A stretch of 64,000 bases of DNA, taken from positions 1 to 64,000 of the forward strand of contig JAJKFH010003870.1 of NCBI GenBank assembly GCA_023333565.1, read 5' to 3'. Source of the stretch: Puffinus mauretanicus (Eukaryota; Chordata; Aves; Procellariiformes; Procellariidae). This document shows, piece by piece, positions 8,700 through 20,330 of this stretch (position 1 is its first letter; each line of letters opens with the position of its first letter). The notes beneath the pieces are model-generated. The model was not told where the DNA came from, searched no databases, and was given only the letters and a program-made list of their open reading frames with translations. A program made the position numbers and the translations under genes.

Positions 8700-11600
8700 C
8701 CTCCCCTGCCCCGAGACAAAGTTTGTGCGAGTCCTCAGCCCTCTTCAGTGCACGCGTGAGCCTGGCTCCCGCGGGGGGTTGGCTACTGAGGGTGGTTACT
8801 GGGATGCTCTCTCCAAAAAGCACTGCCCGGCGTCTGGCCAGTGTCCGCGTATCTCCACAGACGAGGCAGTAACTTGCCTTACCGTCTTTTTCCTCTTGGT
8901 TCAAACCGGCGCAGCATCGGTAAAGAAAGGAGGAAAAAGAAATGCTGACTGTGTTCATGTCCTGTGTCTGAGTTTCTGATTTTTGCATGTGAGCGGCGGT
9001 GCGAGCACAGCGTGTGTTTCTGTGAATGCTTGGTTTCTTGGCTTTCCCCGGTTTTTATTTTTATTTGTTGGTAATGTTACGATGTAGCCATATTTTGTGT
9101 CGCTGTGGTGCTACCCTTGTCTTCCAGTCTGCTTTTCAGGTTTGTATATATAGCTGCCGGGAAAATCGCTTCCTGGGAATTACCTCCAGGACTGCGATGC
9201 TGACTAAGCCGTTTGCAACTGATTAGTTCATTTAAATGCCGACCATAGCTATGTTTGCTGCGGAGTAGGTGTCTATATATGAAGTTTTTTGCATGAGAAT
9301 GTTTCCCGTGTAGCAGGAGTTAGACGCTGAATTAAAACAGACCAGCCGTATAGCACTGGGTTAGTAGCGTGTGGTGGAGCTGCCCTGAGTGCTGCCAACG
9401 GCTGGAGGGGTTTGCGATGCATAGAGGAACGTGGGTGGAAAAATACTCCTGGAGAGCAGTCGGGAAGAAACTACGGTGGCATTAACGCTGATCAAAATTT
9501 CCAGCTGGCTGCCTGTTTCTCCGCCAAAACTAGCCACGGGGGGGTTGGGAGAGACCGGGAAGGTCAGCAACGCCGGGAAGCCCGCGTGTGCCTGCTCACC
9601 CTCCGGTTACTGTAAATCTGCTGCAGAGGGGAAGAAGACAGCAGTGCAAATACTTGGTGGACTTTTAATCCCATTCACTTTCAGAAAACTGATGGGCGAG
9701 TGGTGAAATAATGCACACGTGGAAGCAATACAGTGGTGGTACCAAGTGATCAGTAGAGGTACTAAGCTAAGCTCATGTTATTCGTGACCTGGGAGTCCCT
9801 TTGGCTTGTGATCTCCTTTAGGGAATATTTTTTTGGGGGGGAGAAGGAAGACCTGACAACTGTAGCTGTGCAGGCTGTGCTGGTTTTTGGCATAGATCTC
9901 AACAATTGGAGCTAATTTATAGATAGAAAAACTCCTAGTTATTTGCTGCGTTCTACAGCATGTGTGTTGTCAGGTTGTCATAAAAACAAATATACCTGCC
10001 TGTGGTTTGACGTGAGTAGTGCCACATTCAATTTTTTTACAGCTATGCCATTTAGTGTAATAAAAGATAGACCTCTCCCCATAAGTTCTGCCCCTCCTAA
10101 AGTGTATTTGATGTGTATTTTGTAGTGAGGGGTATACATAATAACTCTCAGGGGGTACAGAAGCATTAACCTAACTGGTACGCCGTGCTATTCATACAAA
10201 AAACCATACTTGCCGCTAAAATGCAGCCGTATCTGGGATGGTGTATGGGAACTTCAACATTTGTCGCAGCAACAACCGCTGTTAAAGGCAGGAAGTAAAA
10301 AAAGATGATTACAAGAAAACAAGATTACTCCAAGAACAGAGGCAGGCTGAATCCGTGGTCGGGCCACTGAGATGAACGGGCTCACTCTGGCAAACGACTG
10401 CAAATGCTGAAGCTCTTGAACCCGGCATCTTATCTGAGCGAGCGCACCTGCCAGAGCATGCTGCTGCCCCTTCGCACTCCTGCTTTGGTGCCGATGCGCA
10501 GCAAAGTATGCCATCTGCTGATCTCCCAGCACTGCGTCCTGCGGTGCCCTGCGTTCTGTCTCTCCCGTGCAAATACAGACCACAGCTCTGCTCCCTTTAT
10601 AAAGCCCGACAAGGTCACATCCCGGGGGTAGCGTAGCGGCAGTCAGCCGGTTGAAATGCTTCTGTGCGGATGTGTAACCCAGATGTGAAAGCTGTCGGAG
10701 GGACTCTGCTGTTCACCCCCCCTAAAGCAGCGTCCGATCATGAACGAGGCTGTAGTGCTTGGCAAAGAAATGTCTCTAAATACAGTTGGGCCTTGAAAAC
10801 AGCATTCAGAGCTGCTCTCATGGGGCTTTTTGGGCTTGGATTTAACAATGCGTCCTCAAGGTTTTAATCAAAAAGAAGAAAAATGCATTCTACAAGATAC
10901 ATATATTTGCGTTTCCATATAGAGTTGAGAAAGTCGCATATCGCGCTCTTCTGTTCTGGTTTTCCCATCCTCTGCTGTGATGCTTACATTTCACTTCACA
11001 CGAAGGACAGGAGCATGGGTGCCCTGGCCATGGAGAGCTGGCCCCGCGGTACTGGTCCTTGCCAGGGCAAAATACGAATGATTGGCTCTAGGTAGAGGCC
11101 TTGCCAAGCTGGGTTAATTAGGTGACCAGATTTTAAAACATGATAATCTCATGTTAAAGGGTGGCAGGGTTATGTTGTGTTATGCTTGGTGCCAGTGTAC
11201 ATTGCAAGTTAGTTGTGATGGGGTTTCATCTATGGCGCAACATTTGGTGTTGGGTTCAAAAAAGGTCCACCTGTCCATAGGATGCGTTGTTTCCTCTCTA
11301 GGAGATTGAAAAAGCCAAGAAAGGTGACTTCTTGACCTGTGGAAAATGCATAGCGTGTCTTATTTCATTTGGAGGAAGGAGGGACGGGTGTGTGCGTGTT
11401 TGACTCTATCTCCCTGAATTGTATTGAAAGATCCATCTGTATGTTACAACTAATTAATTTGCATACCAGTTATGCATCTCAGCACATAAAGCTGATGCAG
11501 ACTAAAATGAATTGCATTATCATGATTAGACTACTAGCAAACAGGATATAAAGGAAAACAAAGAAAAACTCTTTACAGTTTCTTTACAGAGCCCTGGACT

Positions 11601-14600
11601 GTCAAAGGTGGCCTTTGTCACCCAGCACTAGGGCAGCTGGGCTTTCTGAATTCCTCCACGGTAGGATTTCAGCGTCAAGCTTTCCGTTTCACAAAGGGTT
11701 AAGCGAATAAACAGTGCTGCTGCTGAAGTTTGAAGACAGCCTCTTAAATATTTAATGACAGTCTAAATATATACATATGTACAATGTGTTTTAAACAAAG
11801 GCAGAATTCATGTACAGGCTTAACTGGTTCCAAATAATTACATTTTAGAAGGTAATATAAATGACTATGGATACCGAAAGAAATGGAAGAATGCAATGTT
11901 CTAGTAAAGCCAGATGCAGAGAAGAGATTTGCACCAAAATGGGGATCTTTCTAGGAAAGTAAATAATGTTGTCTGTGATGTATCCCCTGATCTACAACAA
12001 CCCTGCCCTTGGAAGATAGAGAGAGTGATGGTATCCAAAAACATAAGGTCTTGTCAAAAGCTCACTCGAGGAGGCTTTTTGCTCATGTCTGTGCAGGATA
12101 GCTGAAGTTAATGATGGTTAAGGGGTAAACCAAATAATGAACATGGTTGAAGAGAGTAGGATGGAGAAGGGGAAGTGAGAAAAAAATGTATTTTTTGAGA
12201 AATGTGAACTTACGGTGGAGGACAACTAGTGTGGCAAGGTGTTCTTTATAGACTTAAGTTTTTTGACTAGTCAGTGCTCAAAAAGCCTGCGTGATCAAGA
12301 CTGAACTGAGAAAGGCAGGCAAAACATGCAGGACCTCACGAGGTGGGACTAGTTCTGCGAGAGGAGGTTGGAGGCGTGCGGTTGAGGAGGAGCCTACAGA
12401 AGGACCTACCTGGGGCTGCTGGGTGCTGGCAGAAGAGGGAGAGAGCGACAGCACACCGCATGCTGACGCCTGTGAGACATCTCTGCAGGGCACAGACAGC
12501 ATTGAGCAGGGTTGTGTGTGTACTTTTAGAGGTGAAAATATCCAGCCGAACATTTTCATTGATCCCTGGTACCCAGTAGGTTTACCTGGTGTGCGCTTTG
12601 CTGGTGGAATGTGTGTCAATCATGGCTGAACCTCCTACCCATGAAAAAGCTGTCCTGAGCAAAGGTTACAGTCGTGCAATAAGCACAGAATGAGAAGAAA
12701 AGCAACTGTTAGTTTCACTTCCCTCCCACCAGGAATAAAATATACATATAAAAAAAAGAAGTGGTAGAATTAGACACTGGGGATGACTTTGCCACTCACA
12801 AGACCGGCGCGAAAACATAAGGCTTAGGCATGCCTATCCAACATGTGATGATAATCTATACGCTGCGTATGCATGTATGTGCATGTTTTGAACAAAGGCA
12901 AAATTCTTGTATTTTCAACATACTGAGCTTTAGTGTATTATATTAAAATATAAATATAAATGCTGCACTTAATCACTTACTGAATTATTTTTGGAATTAT
13001 TTAAAAGCATTCACAAGTCAACTCCTTTGCGGCTATTTAGGACAGGGCTGAGAAATCACCCAGGTTCAGGGTGTCTGTTGTCCGGGACATCTGAACTGAG
13101 ATGGGAACCAGTCCGTGCATCTTGTATATCACCAGGCTGCTTCGGGAGCTTGGATGAAACTCAAGAACTACTGAGGGAGCTTGGGCATTTTCCCAGAATG
13201 TCTTGGCTCCTGCAGAGACCTATCCCCACCAGACTGCTTTTTTATTTTAATATCAATTTTCAAGAAACTGGAAATCTACCTGTTTTACAGTGAGTTTATT
13301 CCAAAATGCAGTAAGCAGCTAAATAACAAAGCTTTAATGTACATCTGAGAAATATGGGATTTGCTCTATCGTGTTCTTCCTCCTGCTCTCTGTATGTATT
13401 GCAAAGTGTCCTTATGTGTCTGTTGATGCTGATTTAATGCAAGTAGTGCACTGGGGGCGGGTAGGAGCTTCCACCTGGGAGGCTCCGGGCTGATGCCCTG
13501 GCAGGAGCTGGCAGCAGGGGCGACAGGAGCATCCCTGAGCTCACGGCCAGTGGTGCAATCCTCAGTCTGGCCGTTTGCACCAGGCTCTTCCCTCTTGGAA
13601 AAGGGGTGGAAGAGAGTGGACGCGTGTGCATGAGTGTGTTTCCCCGTGCGAGCAGTGCCGAGCACCGCAGCGTGTGTGGCCAGGTGTGTAGGGTCAGGCA
13701 CCAGCAGAGGAGCCCACCCTGCCTGCGGGCCTTAAACCAGGCGCCCTCCTAACCTCAAGTAATTAAGTTTTCTTGTGGGGCGAGTTATTATTATAATTGC
13801 TTGCCCCAGGCTTTTCTGCATCTTTCTGTGAAGCATCTCATACGAGGCTCTGTGGTGACAAAGCATTACAGTAGATGGCTGATCTGGTCTGGAGCAGGCG
13901 TTTTCTGTATGCAGAAACATAGGTGAACACTGCTTTCACGGCCGGAGGGGCTCTGCTTTTATTTTTCCTGCTTAGGAAAGTTGTTCTAGGATAATTTATT
14001 GATTAAATAATTATCACTGAAGAGACGCTTGGCGATAGAACAGAACTCAAACCAAAAAATGATCTGAGTCATCATTTTAATTTTAAGCAGAATTAATCCT
14101 GAAATGGGTAGTTTGAAGGGTTTGTTGAACCCAGATCAGAACTGAGCTAAAAGTAATGTTTCCAGCTACCCGTTTGGGCAAGACGAAGCCCTGCCATGCC
14201 CCCAGCGAGGCACCCTCAGTAAGAAGCTGCTGCAGAGAATCCCGCGGTGCCCCCGCCTCCTCGCCCTCCCTGGCTGGGCGTTTCACAAGGCAAACCCGGA
14301 CTTGTGCAGGACTTCTTGTACCAGCCTAAGGTGAGCTTCACTGAAACTGCTCCTAAGGGAGAGGGATGGCTGAATTTGCGTTTCTCCTGGGGGCTTGCGT
14401 GCTGCTGCCTGCTGCTCCCTGCTGCATTGAGGGTGTTCCCAGCCGTGGACCTCTTTGCATCCGTGCAGCTCTGAAGTGGTGCATCTCCCCGGGAGGATGG
14501 GATTGAATGAGAGGAGTTTCAGCTCAAGACAAACCCAAGCAAAAAAGGCTACTGGTTTGACTCTGCTGGAAATAATCCTTTTGCCCCACATACAGCCCTG

Positions 14601-16920
14601 GAACAGCCCACTGGAAAGTAAACCGGCAGCCGCTTGCGGGAAAGGGAGGTAAATGAAACTGGTCGGCACAAAGCACTTATTTACTCAACAGATGTGAATC
14701 AAGAGAATGTGCTGTAATCTGATGATTTCTGGAGCATTATCTGTGATTGTTTTCCCTTTCTGTCTGTAGGGTTTCTTTCAGAAAATCCACAGAGTTTTGT
14801 GGTCTTGGGTAAACAAACCGTTTTGCTAACCAGAGAAAAATAATCGGTAGGTACATAGATAACTGTCTGGCCTGTGAAGGGAGCTAAATGCCGTGTTCTG
14901 TGCTGCTGAGGTGACTGACTTCTCAAGGACTTGGCTATATCTAGATGATGATGCAAGATACATACTCCTGTCCCGTGTTGTATGGAGATTAGTTCAGCAT
15001 GTGGGAATGTGTGAGTATAACTTCAGGTTATATTTAAGGTTCTGCAGCTTTCCACATTGCCAAGTATTGTGGGACGTATAGGTTTCAAAACCTTCTCATG
15101 GTTTACACGGAGCAGCAGATTTGTTCCTCCTTTTCTGTTCATCCAGCTATGCTGTGCTTTTACATAAGGTTTTGTGTTGCTCTTTTTAAATCCAAATTTC
15201 AGGAGAAAACAGGACATATATCATCACTGTCTTACCCTCAATTTAGGAACCTCCTCAGTTAAGCGGAGGGAGCATCAATGCTACGTAATGCTGATACAAC
15301 TCATCCCCACATCTCTGGAGCAGGCAGGGAGGGAGCTGGGGCAGGAGGGGCCTGCGGCACCGGGCACGCACAGGGGTGATTAAAGATCCAGGCCAGAGGA
15401 TGGTGGGAGTCATTATTCTTTCCACTTACGGTGCAAATTAGAACAGTTGACACCCGTGCATTGGAAGAAACCGAAGAGCATGCTTAGAGCAGTCCCCATC
15501 CTGGTATCGCAGCGCAGGTGCCACGGGGCCCGGGAGGTGGTTTGGAGGCTGAGAGATGGGAGATCAGCACGCTGCGGTGGTGCAGGAGAAACTAGTTTAA
15601 GGAATCAATTCCAAAGGAGAACAAAAGAAAGGAGATTCGTTTCACATGAGAAGAGGGAAGTAATGCTTTAAGAAATAAAGGCCCTATCTCAGCAAAATGC
15701 TGTGCCTAACTGCTTTGCTGGGAAAGAACTGGTGTAAGTGCTGCCAGGCTGATGGCTTTCCAAATGCAGTCTGACTTCCTTAGACTTAGAATAAGAAAAC
15801 ATAACTTTAAGCCAGTCAGGAGGGTTAGGCCTCCTCAATAACCAGAGAAAGAAGATGCCATTTTCTTCAAATATTGTGAGTTTTTCCTGCTCGTCTCTCC
15901 CACCACCTCTCGCTGAGATTTAACAGTTTTTCCGGTGGTGTAGTGCTGTCTCCTTGGCAAGGATGCAGATTGGGTGCTAAGCGGGTGTTCCCTGAAAGGT
16001 GGTAGAGTTGGGGTGTTTGTGTTGGCTAAATCAGGCTCCATTTCATATTCCAGTCAGACGGACCTCTCCGCACTCCTGCAGTCGCTGGGTGAAGTGTGGT
16101 GCTGGCAGGGCTGTCGCAGGAGCTCCTGCCTGTAGCACACGTGGTCTTGGGCCTGCAGTCCGACGGACAGGATTGCCACTGGCCACCGTGGTTACGTTTC
16201 CATATGCCTTCAAAATGGGGAGGAACACTTTGCTTTCCCTAAGCATTTTGGGGGAGGGGTTACTTTAGTGCTTTATAATGTTTTAGAGAAAGTGCTATGT
16301 AAAACTGAAATATTATTCATTCATGTTTTCTGTATCCCCTTCACAGGAAGCATCAGTGAGCGTAGGTCTGAATTGTGACTTTCTGATAAAAGGTGATAGC
16401 CGTCAGAAGCAGCATAAAGCAGCTCTTCTCTGTGTGTATGGGGGGGAAATCTCCACAAAAGCTTTTTTGGTGTTTGACACTTGTCCTAGGTCAAGATACG
16501 TGGTCACGTTTGGTATATGACCCTTTTAACTCTCCTTGCTTCACTCAGGTGCTACCAAAGGCGTCACTTTTCCAGGCGCTGAAGTGCTGCTGTTTCTGAT
16601 CACTCCTCCAAGGGCTCTCGCGGTGCAGTTAGCAAATTCAGTAAAGCTCTTCTGCCTTAAATTGACTTTTTTCCCCGTGATGCTTTCTAGTCCAGAAATA
16701 CATGAAAACGAAATAATTCCCGGGTTCCTAAGTGAATTTCCTGTTCGTTCACTTTTTTCCCTCTAATATACTCTTTGTGTTTGTGAATGAAACAGAATTA
16801 GGGCTAATTTAGTTGATTGGCTGCAAAACAAAAGTATTCAATACTAAGAATGGGAAATGAGAAGGCCTTTCTGAAATGTAACTTCTTTGCATAATTGTAA
16901 TAGATTATAATTATACAGTC
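8700..16920. other. Intron 1 proximal segment, no gene seen
   Basis: This is moderate-GC intronic DNA downstream of the CpG island, with GC-richer patches at about 9380-9600, 10330-10640, 13440-13720 and 15300-15560. It has A/T-rich stretches at 11740-11860 and 12900-12980. I recognise no transposon, RNA gene or exon. The 11440-11540 stretch with an octamer motif is listed separately. Confidence 0.6.
11440..11545. promoter_or_regulatory. Candidate intronic element with octamer and TAATTA motifs
   Basis: An exact octamer ATTTGCAT lies at 11457-11464, immediately after TAATTAA, and is followed within 80 bp by TTATGCAT, CATAAAG, ATTGCATTATCATGATTA and further ATTA cores. This is a dense cluster of POU/homeodomain-type motifs in CpG-free sequence. 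AT-rich intron DNA produces such motifs by chance, so the call is tentative. Confidence 0.25.
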
Positions 16921-17045
16921 GGGTGTTTAGCAGTGGATTTGCTGTAAACACGGTCATGGGAAATGTCTCGTCGCTCACTTGTGTCGGTTCGAGTCCCGGT
17001 GCGGTCCCGTTGATGGCAGTACTGGCATCTCTAACGACATCTTGT
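16921..17045 (+). other. Isolated tRNA-like B-box in CpG-containing stretch
   Basis: GGTTCGAGTCC at 16986-16996 is an exact match to the RNA polymerase III B-box (GGTTCGANTCC). A weak A-box-like string (TAGCAGTGG, 16928-16936) lies about 58 nt upstream, a spacing that would fit only a long-variable-arm tRNA or a tRNA-derived repeat. The flanking T-stem bases pair poorly and no matching acceptor stem is seen, so this is not a functional tRNA gene. It may be a chance match or a SINE head remnant. Confidence 0.25.
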
Positions 17046-19679
17046 CTTTGAGCAGGATGGTGTCTTACAGAAAATGCTATCTCCAGTTCCCTTCCCAGCT
17101 CCTCCCACAAAATTACGGCTAGTCGATATGGCCATGTCAGACTGTTGACACAAATCAATATGATCAATCATTCTTCAGCCCCTAAACAAAATTGAGAGCG
17201 TGATGCTGACGGGCTGCGTGTAGCAATACTGGCAGCGATTCCTAAATGGAAAATGCATACTGTAACATTTGCAAAGTGTGCATGGGGAACCTTGTCCGAA
17301 GCTGTAAAAAGGAGCATGGTATAAATCGTTTCCTACAACTGCAGTATGCATTATGACCCCTACAGCCGTCAGGCTGATGGAGAACATCACCTGCCCAACA
17401 GCGGTGCTGGAGAGGGGCAAGCGTGGCAGAGTTTGTTTAGGAATCCTGATTTTCTTCATTCTCCTAGATGATCTTGACTTCTGATACTGTTTTTTGCCCC
17501 ATGAGTAATTGCAGACATTTTATCGCAATACTGGAATTTCCTGGTGCAATCAGGTAGTTCAGTGTGTAACTGCTAGAAAGCCCATCCAAATTGTAGTTGC
17601 TGTAGTCTGCAAGAATAAAATCAGAGTCTGCTTCTAAAAATCAGAACCTTTATCTGAAGGGAAGAACAAATCTTTGTTTATAATGTCTGCATTTGTATCT
17701 CTGAAGGTTTGTTTGGGTGTGTCTGCTCATAGACTCAATCAGCTGCTTCAGGAAGATAAACACATAAATGTTTCATCTCCTCGGTTTGCCACCAACCATT
17801 GTGCTGGGTGCTAGCAGATTTTTCTTTTAATTAAATATAATTTATCTAATCCTAATGGGAAACATAATTATAGGATTTATTTTTTAATACTGTGATTTCA
17901 GAATTACTTTGTAAAGAAGAGTAACATTTCCCCCTTAAGGGCTGTTTAAAAACGAGCAAACAAAATAAAAAAACAAAGTACACTTTGCTAAAAGTAATAA
18001 ATCTCAGACAAGAAGCAAAAAAAAAGCATCTGATATGTTGGAGCTGCAATAAAGCTGAAAATTAATGATCAGTAAGTTGGTGCTGCAAGAGTGAATGCAT
18101 TATGGATTTGAGGAGATGCCTATAGCTTATTAAATGTCAGCAAATTTTAGCATAAGCAGTAGAAAACCCTGATCAGAAAATGTAAAACGGTGCAACCTGG
18201 AGTTGGAAGATCCAGTGCCACAAAGGATGTGGGAACCATGTGTACGGTTGAAACGTAAGAAAGTGCTTTGCAAGATCAGGGTCTGAAATTGCATGCTAAA
18301 CTCCTTTAGTTTCTGATCAGAGGGATTTAAACGTTTCAGTAAGGCATGACTGTAGTCTCAGGGAGGGATTTATTGTACTGTAAAACCTTTGCATGAGTCG
18401 GTATGTATGACTGTTAAAAATAATTTAAAACAAATAACATCCCTTCGCCCTCCCACTCTCTCACGCTTTTTTCCCTAAACCTGAAAGGTAAGGCTACTAC
18501 TTGAATTGTAATGGAATAATATATCAAGTGAGTGATCACATCAGGCATGGACACTTACCAAATCACAGTGAGATAACTGTGAATAACTCTCTAGTTTCAA
18601 CAATTTGCATGGCCATTAACAATTGATGGGTTTCCCTTAGAACCGCATTATCTATGGCAGCGGGATCTATTCCTGCGCACCGCTCCTGCATACTAAGTGC
18701 CAAAGAAATTCTCAGAAGTGAGGGTAATAAAAAAACTGATGGCAGCAAGGTGAATGAAACAGGTAGGAATTTCAAGGTGACCTTTTTTTGAAGGTGGGGA
18801 AGTATTTCAGGCAATCATGCATTTTCATAACTGATATCTCCCCCTTCCCTGCCTATTTTTTTAACTACAGTTCTGCAAGTTTTAATTCAGGCTGGTGTTA
18901 GGTTTCCCTTCACTGCTTGGCGTCATCTTGGGTTTGATGGTCGGTCTGGCATGTGGATCATTTAAGCAAGATTTTAAAATACGTTTTGTTTTAGTTTTGG
19001 ATTGGACACGTGTCTTGAGGAGCTTTTATGCATATTCGACAAAAGATAAAACCGGTGCTAAACTTAGCAGTCCTAGATTGCTGGGTGGCTCTTTCATGGG
19101 AGCGATTTCAAGCAGGTGTCAAAGATGTGCTTTCCTTATGAGAATCATGCCACCATTTTAATAAACGCGTGACACATCCCTTATTTCCAGCGCTCTCATC
19201 TTTGGCTGACGGCTTGTCAGATCTTTCCAGATTCCTCCATCAAGTTGACTTTTCCAGCCCCAAATCTTTTCTCTGTCTCTCTTTTTATTTCTCTTTCTCG
19301 CCCTCTTCCCTCTCCCCCTTTCTTTTCACGGTGCTGCTGTTGTGGCAAGATTAAAGCGATGGAGTGAAGCAGTGGCGGGGAAAGCTCGGATAATCAAAGT
19401 ACGGGAGCGGCTGGAGCTGCGTGAAGGCGGTGGGTGACACATCAAAGCCGGTGGGTGCGGGCGCTCCCTGCTTTCGCCTCTCATCGCAAATGACCCCCCT
19501 GCCGTAAACAGAGTTCCTGGGGTTAATTTGTGAGCTCACACGTACACAAATGCAATTGCTTTTCTACCCTTCCCAAAACTTAATTGCAGAGAACAGTAAT
19601 AAAGCCTTAGCTTTGTTCCTTGGAAGATGGCGTCTGTAGACGTGGCGTGTTAGGAAATAAGCACCCGAGTCGCTGATAG
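17046..19679. other. AT-rich intronic DNA, no gene seen
   Basis: This segment is mostly AT-rich, with ATTA-dense stretches at about 17820-18070 and a pyrimidine-rich tract at 19240-19335 (CTCTTT/CCCTCTTCC runs). No exon, transposon or RNA gene is recognised. Confidence 0.55.
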
Positions 19680-20330
19680 CGGGGGGTGGTCGTTCACCTT
19701 CAGCTAAGAACAGCCCAGCACCTTGTTGTCCTGCCCGTCCATAAGTGCCGTTTCTGGGTTGCTGTGGGTAGGGTGAGGAGAATGGCGGACCTGAGCAGCG
19801 CCCGGTTCCCCCGGCCGGGCCTCACGCTGGCAGAGGCCCAGCGTGCCCTGTCTGGCCTGGGCAGGCAGCCGCCCCTCGCCCGGCCCCACGCAGGTGCTGC
19901 GCCCCGGGCCCTGCGTCCCGTGCGAGGGCTTCAGGTGCCCTCAGCTCAGGGGAGGCCCCGAATCCCCACTCATCTCTGAACTCCTGTGCACGTCCCGTGC
20001 CGTGGAGCTAACCCTGGGGCTGGCTGTTTTCTCAGCTGCCGCCTCTGCCCGCGTTGCCCTCTCCCAAACCCTGCGTTGTCTTTGCTGTGGAGCTCGGAGG
20101 TTGAGCACCCCGCGGTCTGGACGGGCTCTTGCTCTATGTTCGTGCAAGGGGATCCTGGTCCTCGTCTTAACTGTCTGCTCTGAAGGTGTCAAAAAATCAT
20201 TGCGCTTTGCACCTGCCACCTTTCGCAGGACTGTTCCTCACTGCCCCCAGCCTGCTGGTGTCTGTTTTGGTTGCTGCTGCCGAGAACCCAAATAACCAGC
20301 GGAGCCCCTAGGACACGGGTCTCTTGGCTT
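19680..20330. promoter_or_regulatory. Intragenic CpG-rich patch, possible orphan CpG island
   Basis: GC and CpG density rise sharply over 19680-20130, in contrast to AT-rich intron on both sides. The patch contains ATGGCGGAC (19782-19790) in a strong initiation context (A at -3, G at +4). This opens a 65-codon frame to 19979 whose product is Ala/Pro/Arg-rich and not recognised. Intragenic CpG islands often act as alternative or non-coding RNA promoters. There is no TATA box, and no donor or polyadenylation signal convincing enough to define a transcript. It could equally be a GC-biased non-functional patch. Confidence 0.4.

Larger units (their letters stand above)
5980..8700. promoter_or_regulatory. 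EXT1: CpG island covering EXT1 promoter, 5' leader and exon 1
   Basis: CpG dinucleotides are extremely dense and GC content is very high from about 5980, peaking at 6150-7700 and fading by about 8700 inside intron 1. The island spans the putative core promoter, the whole likely 5' leader and the 5' half of coding exon 1. Such an island with no TATA box indicates a housekeeping-type, dispersed-start promoter, which fits the near-ubiquitous need for heparan-sulfate synthesis. The boundaries are visual estimates. Sequencing or assembly errors are more likely here than elsewhere because of long G/C runs. Confidence 0.9.

Noticed and set aside
16921..17045. Functional tRNA gene around the exact B-box
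   Set aside because: T-stem pairing is poor, no matching acceptor stem exists, and A-box to B-box spacing is wrong for a standard tRNA.
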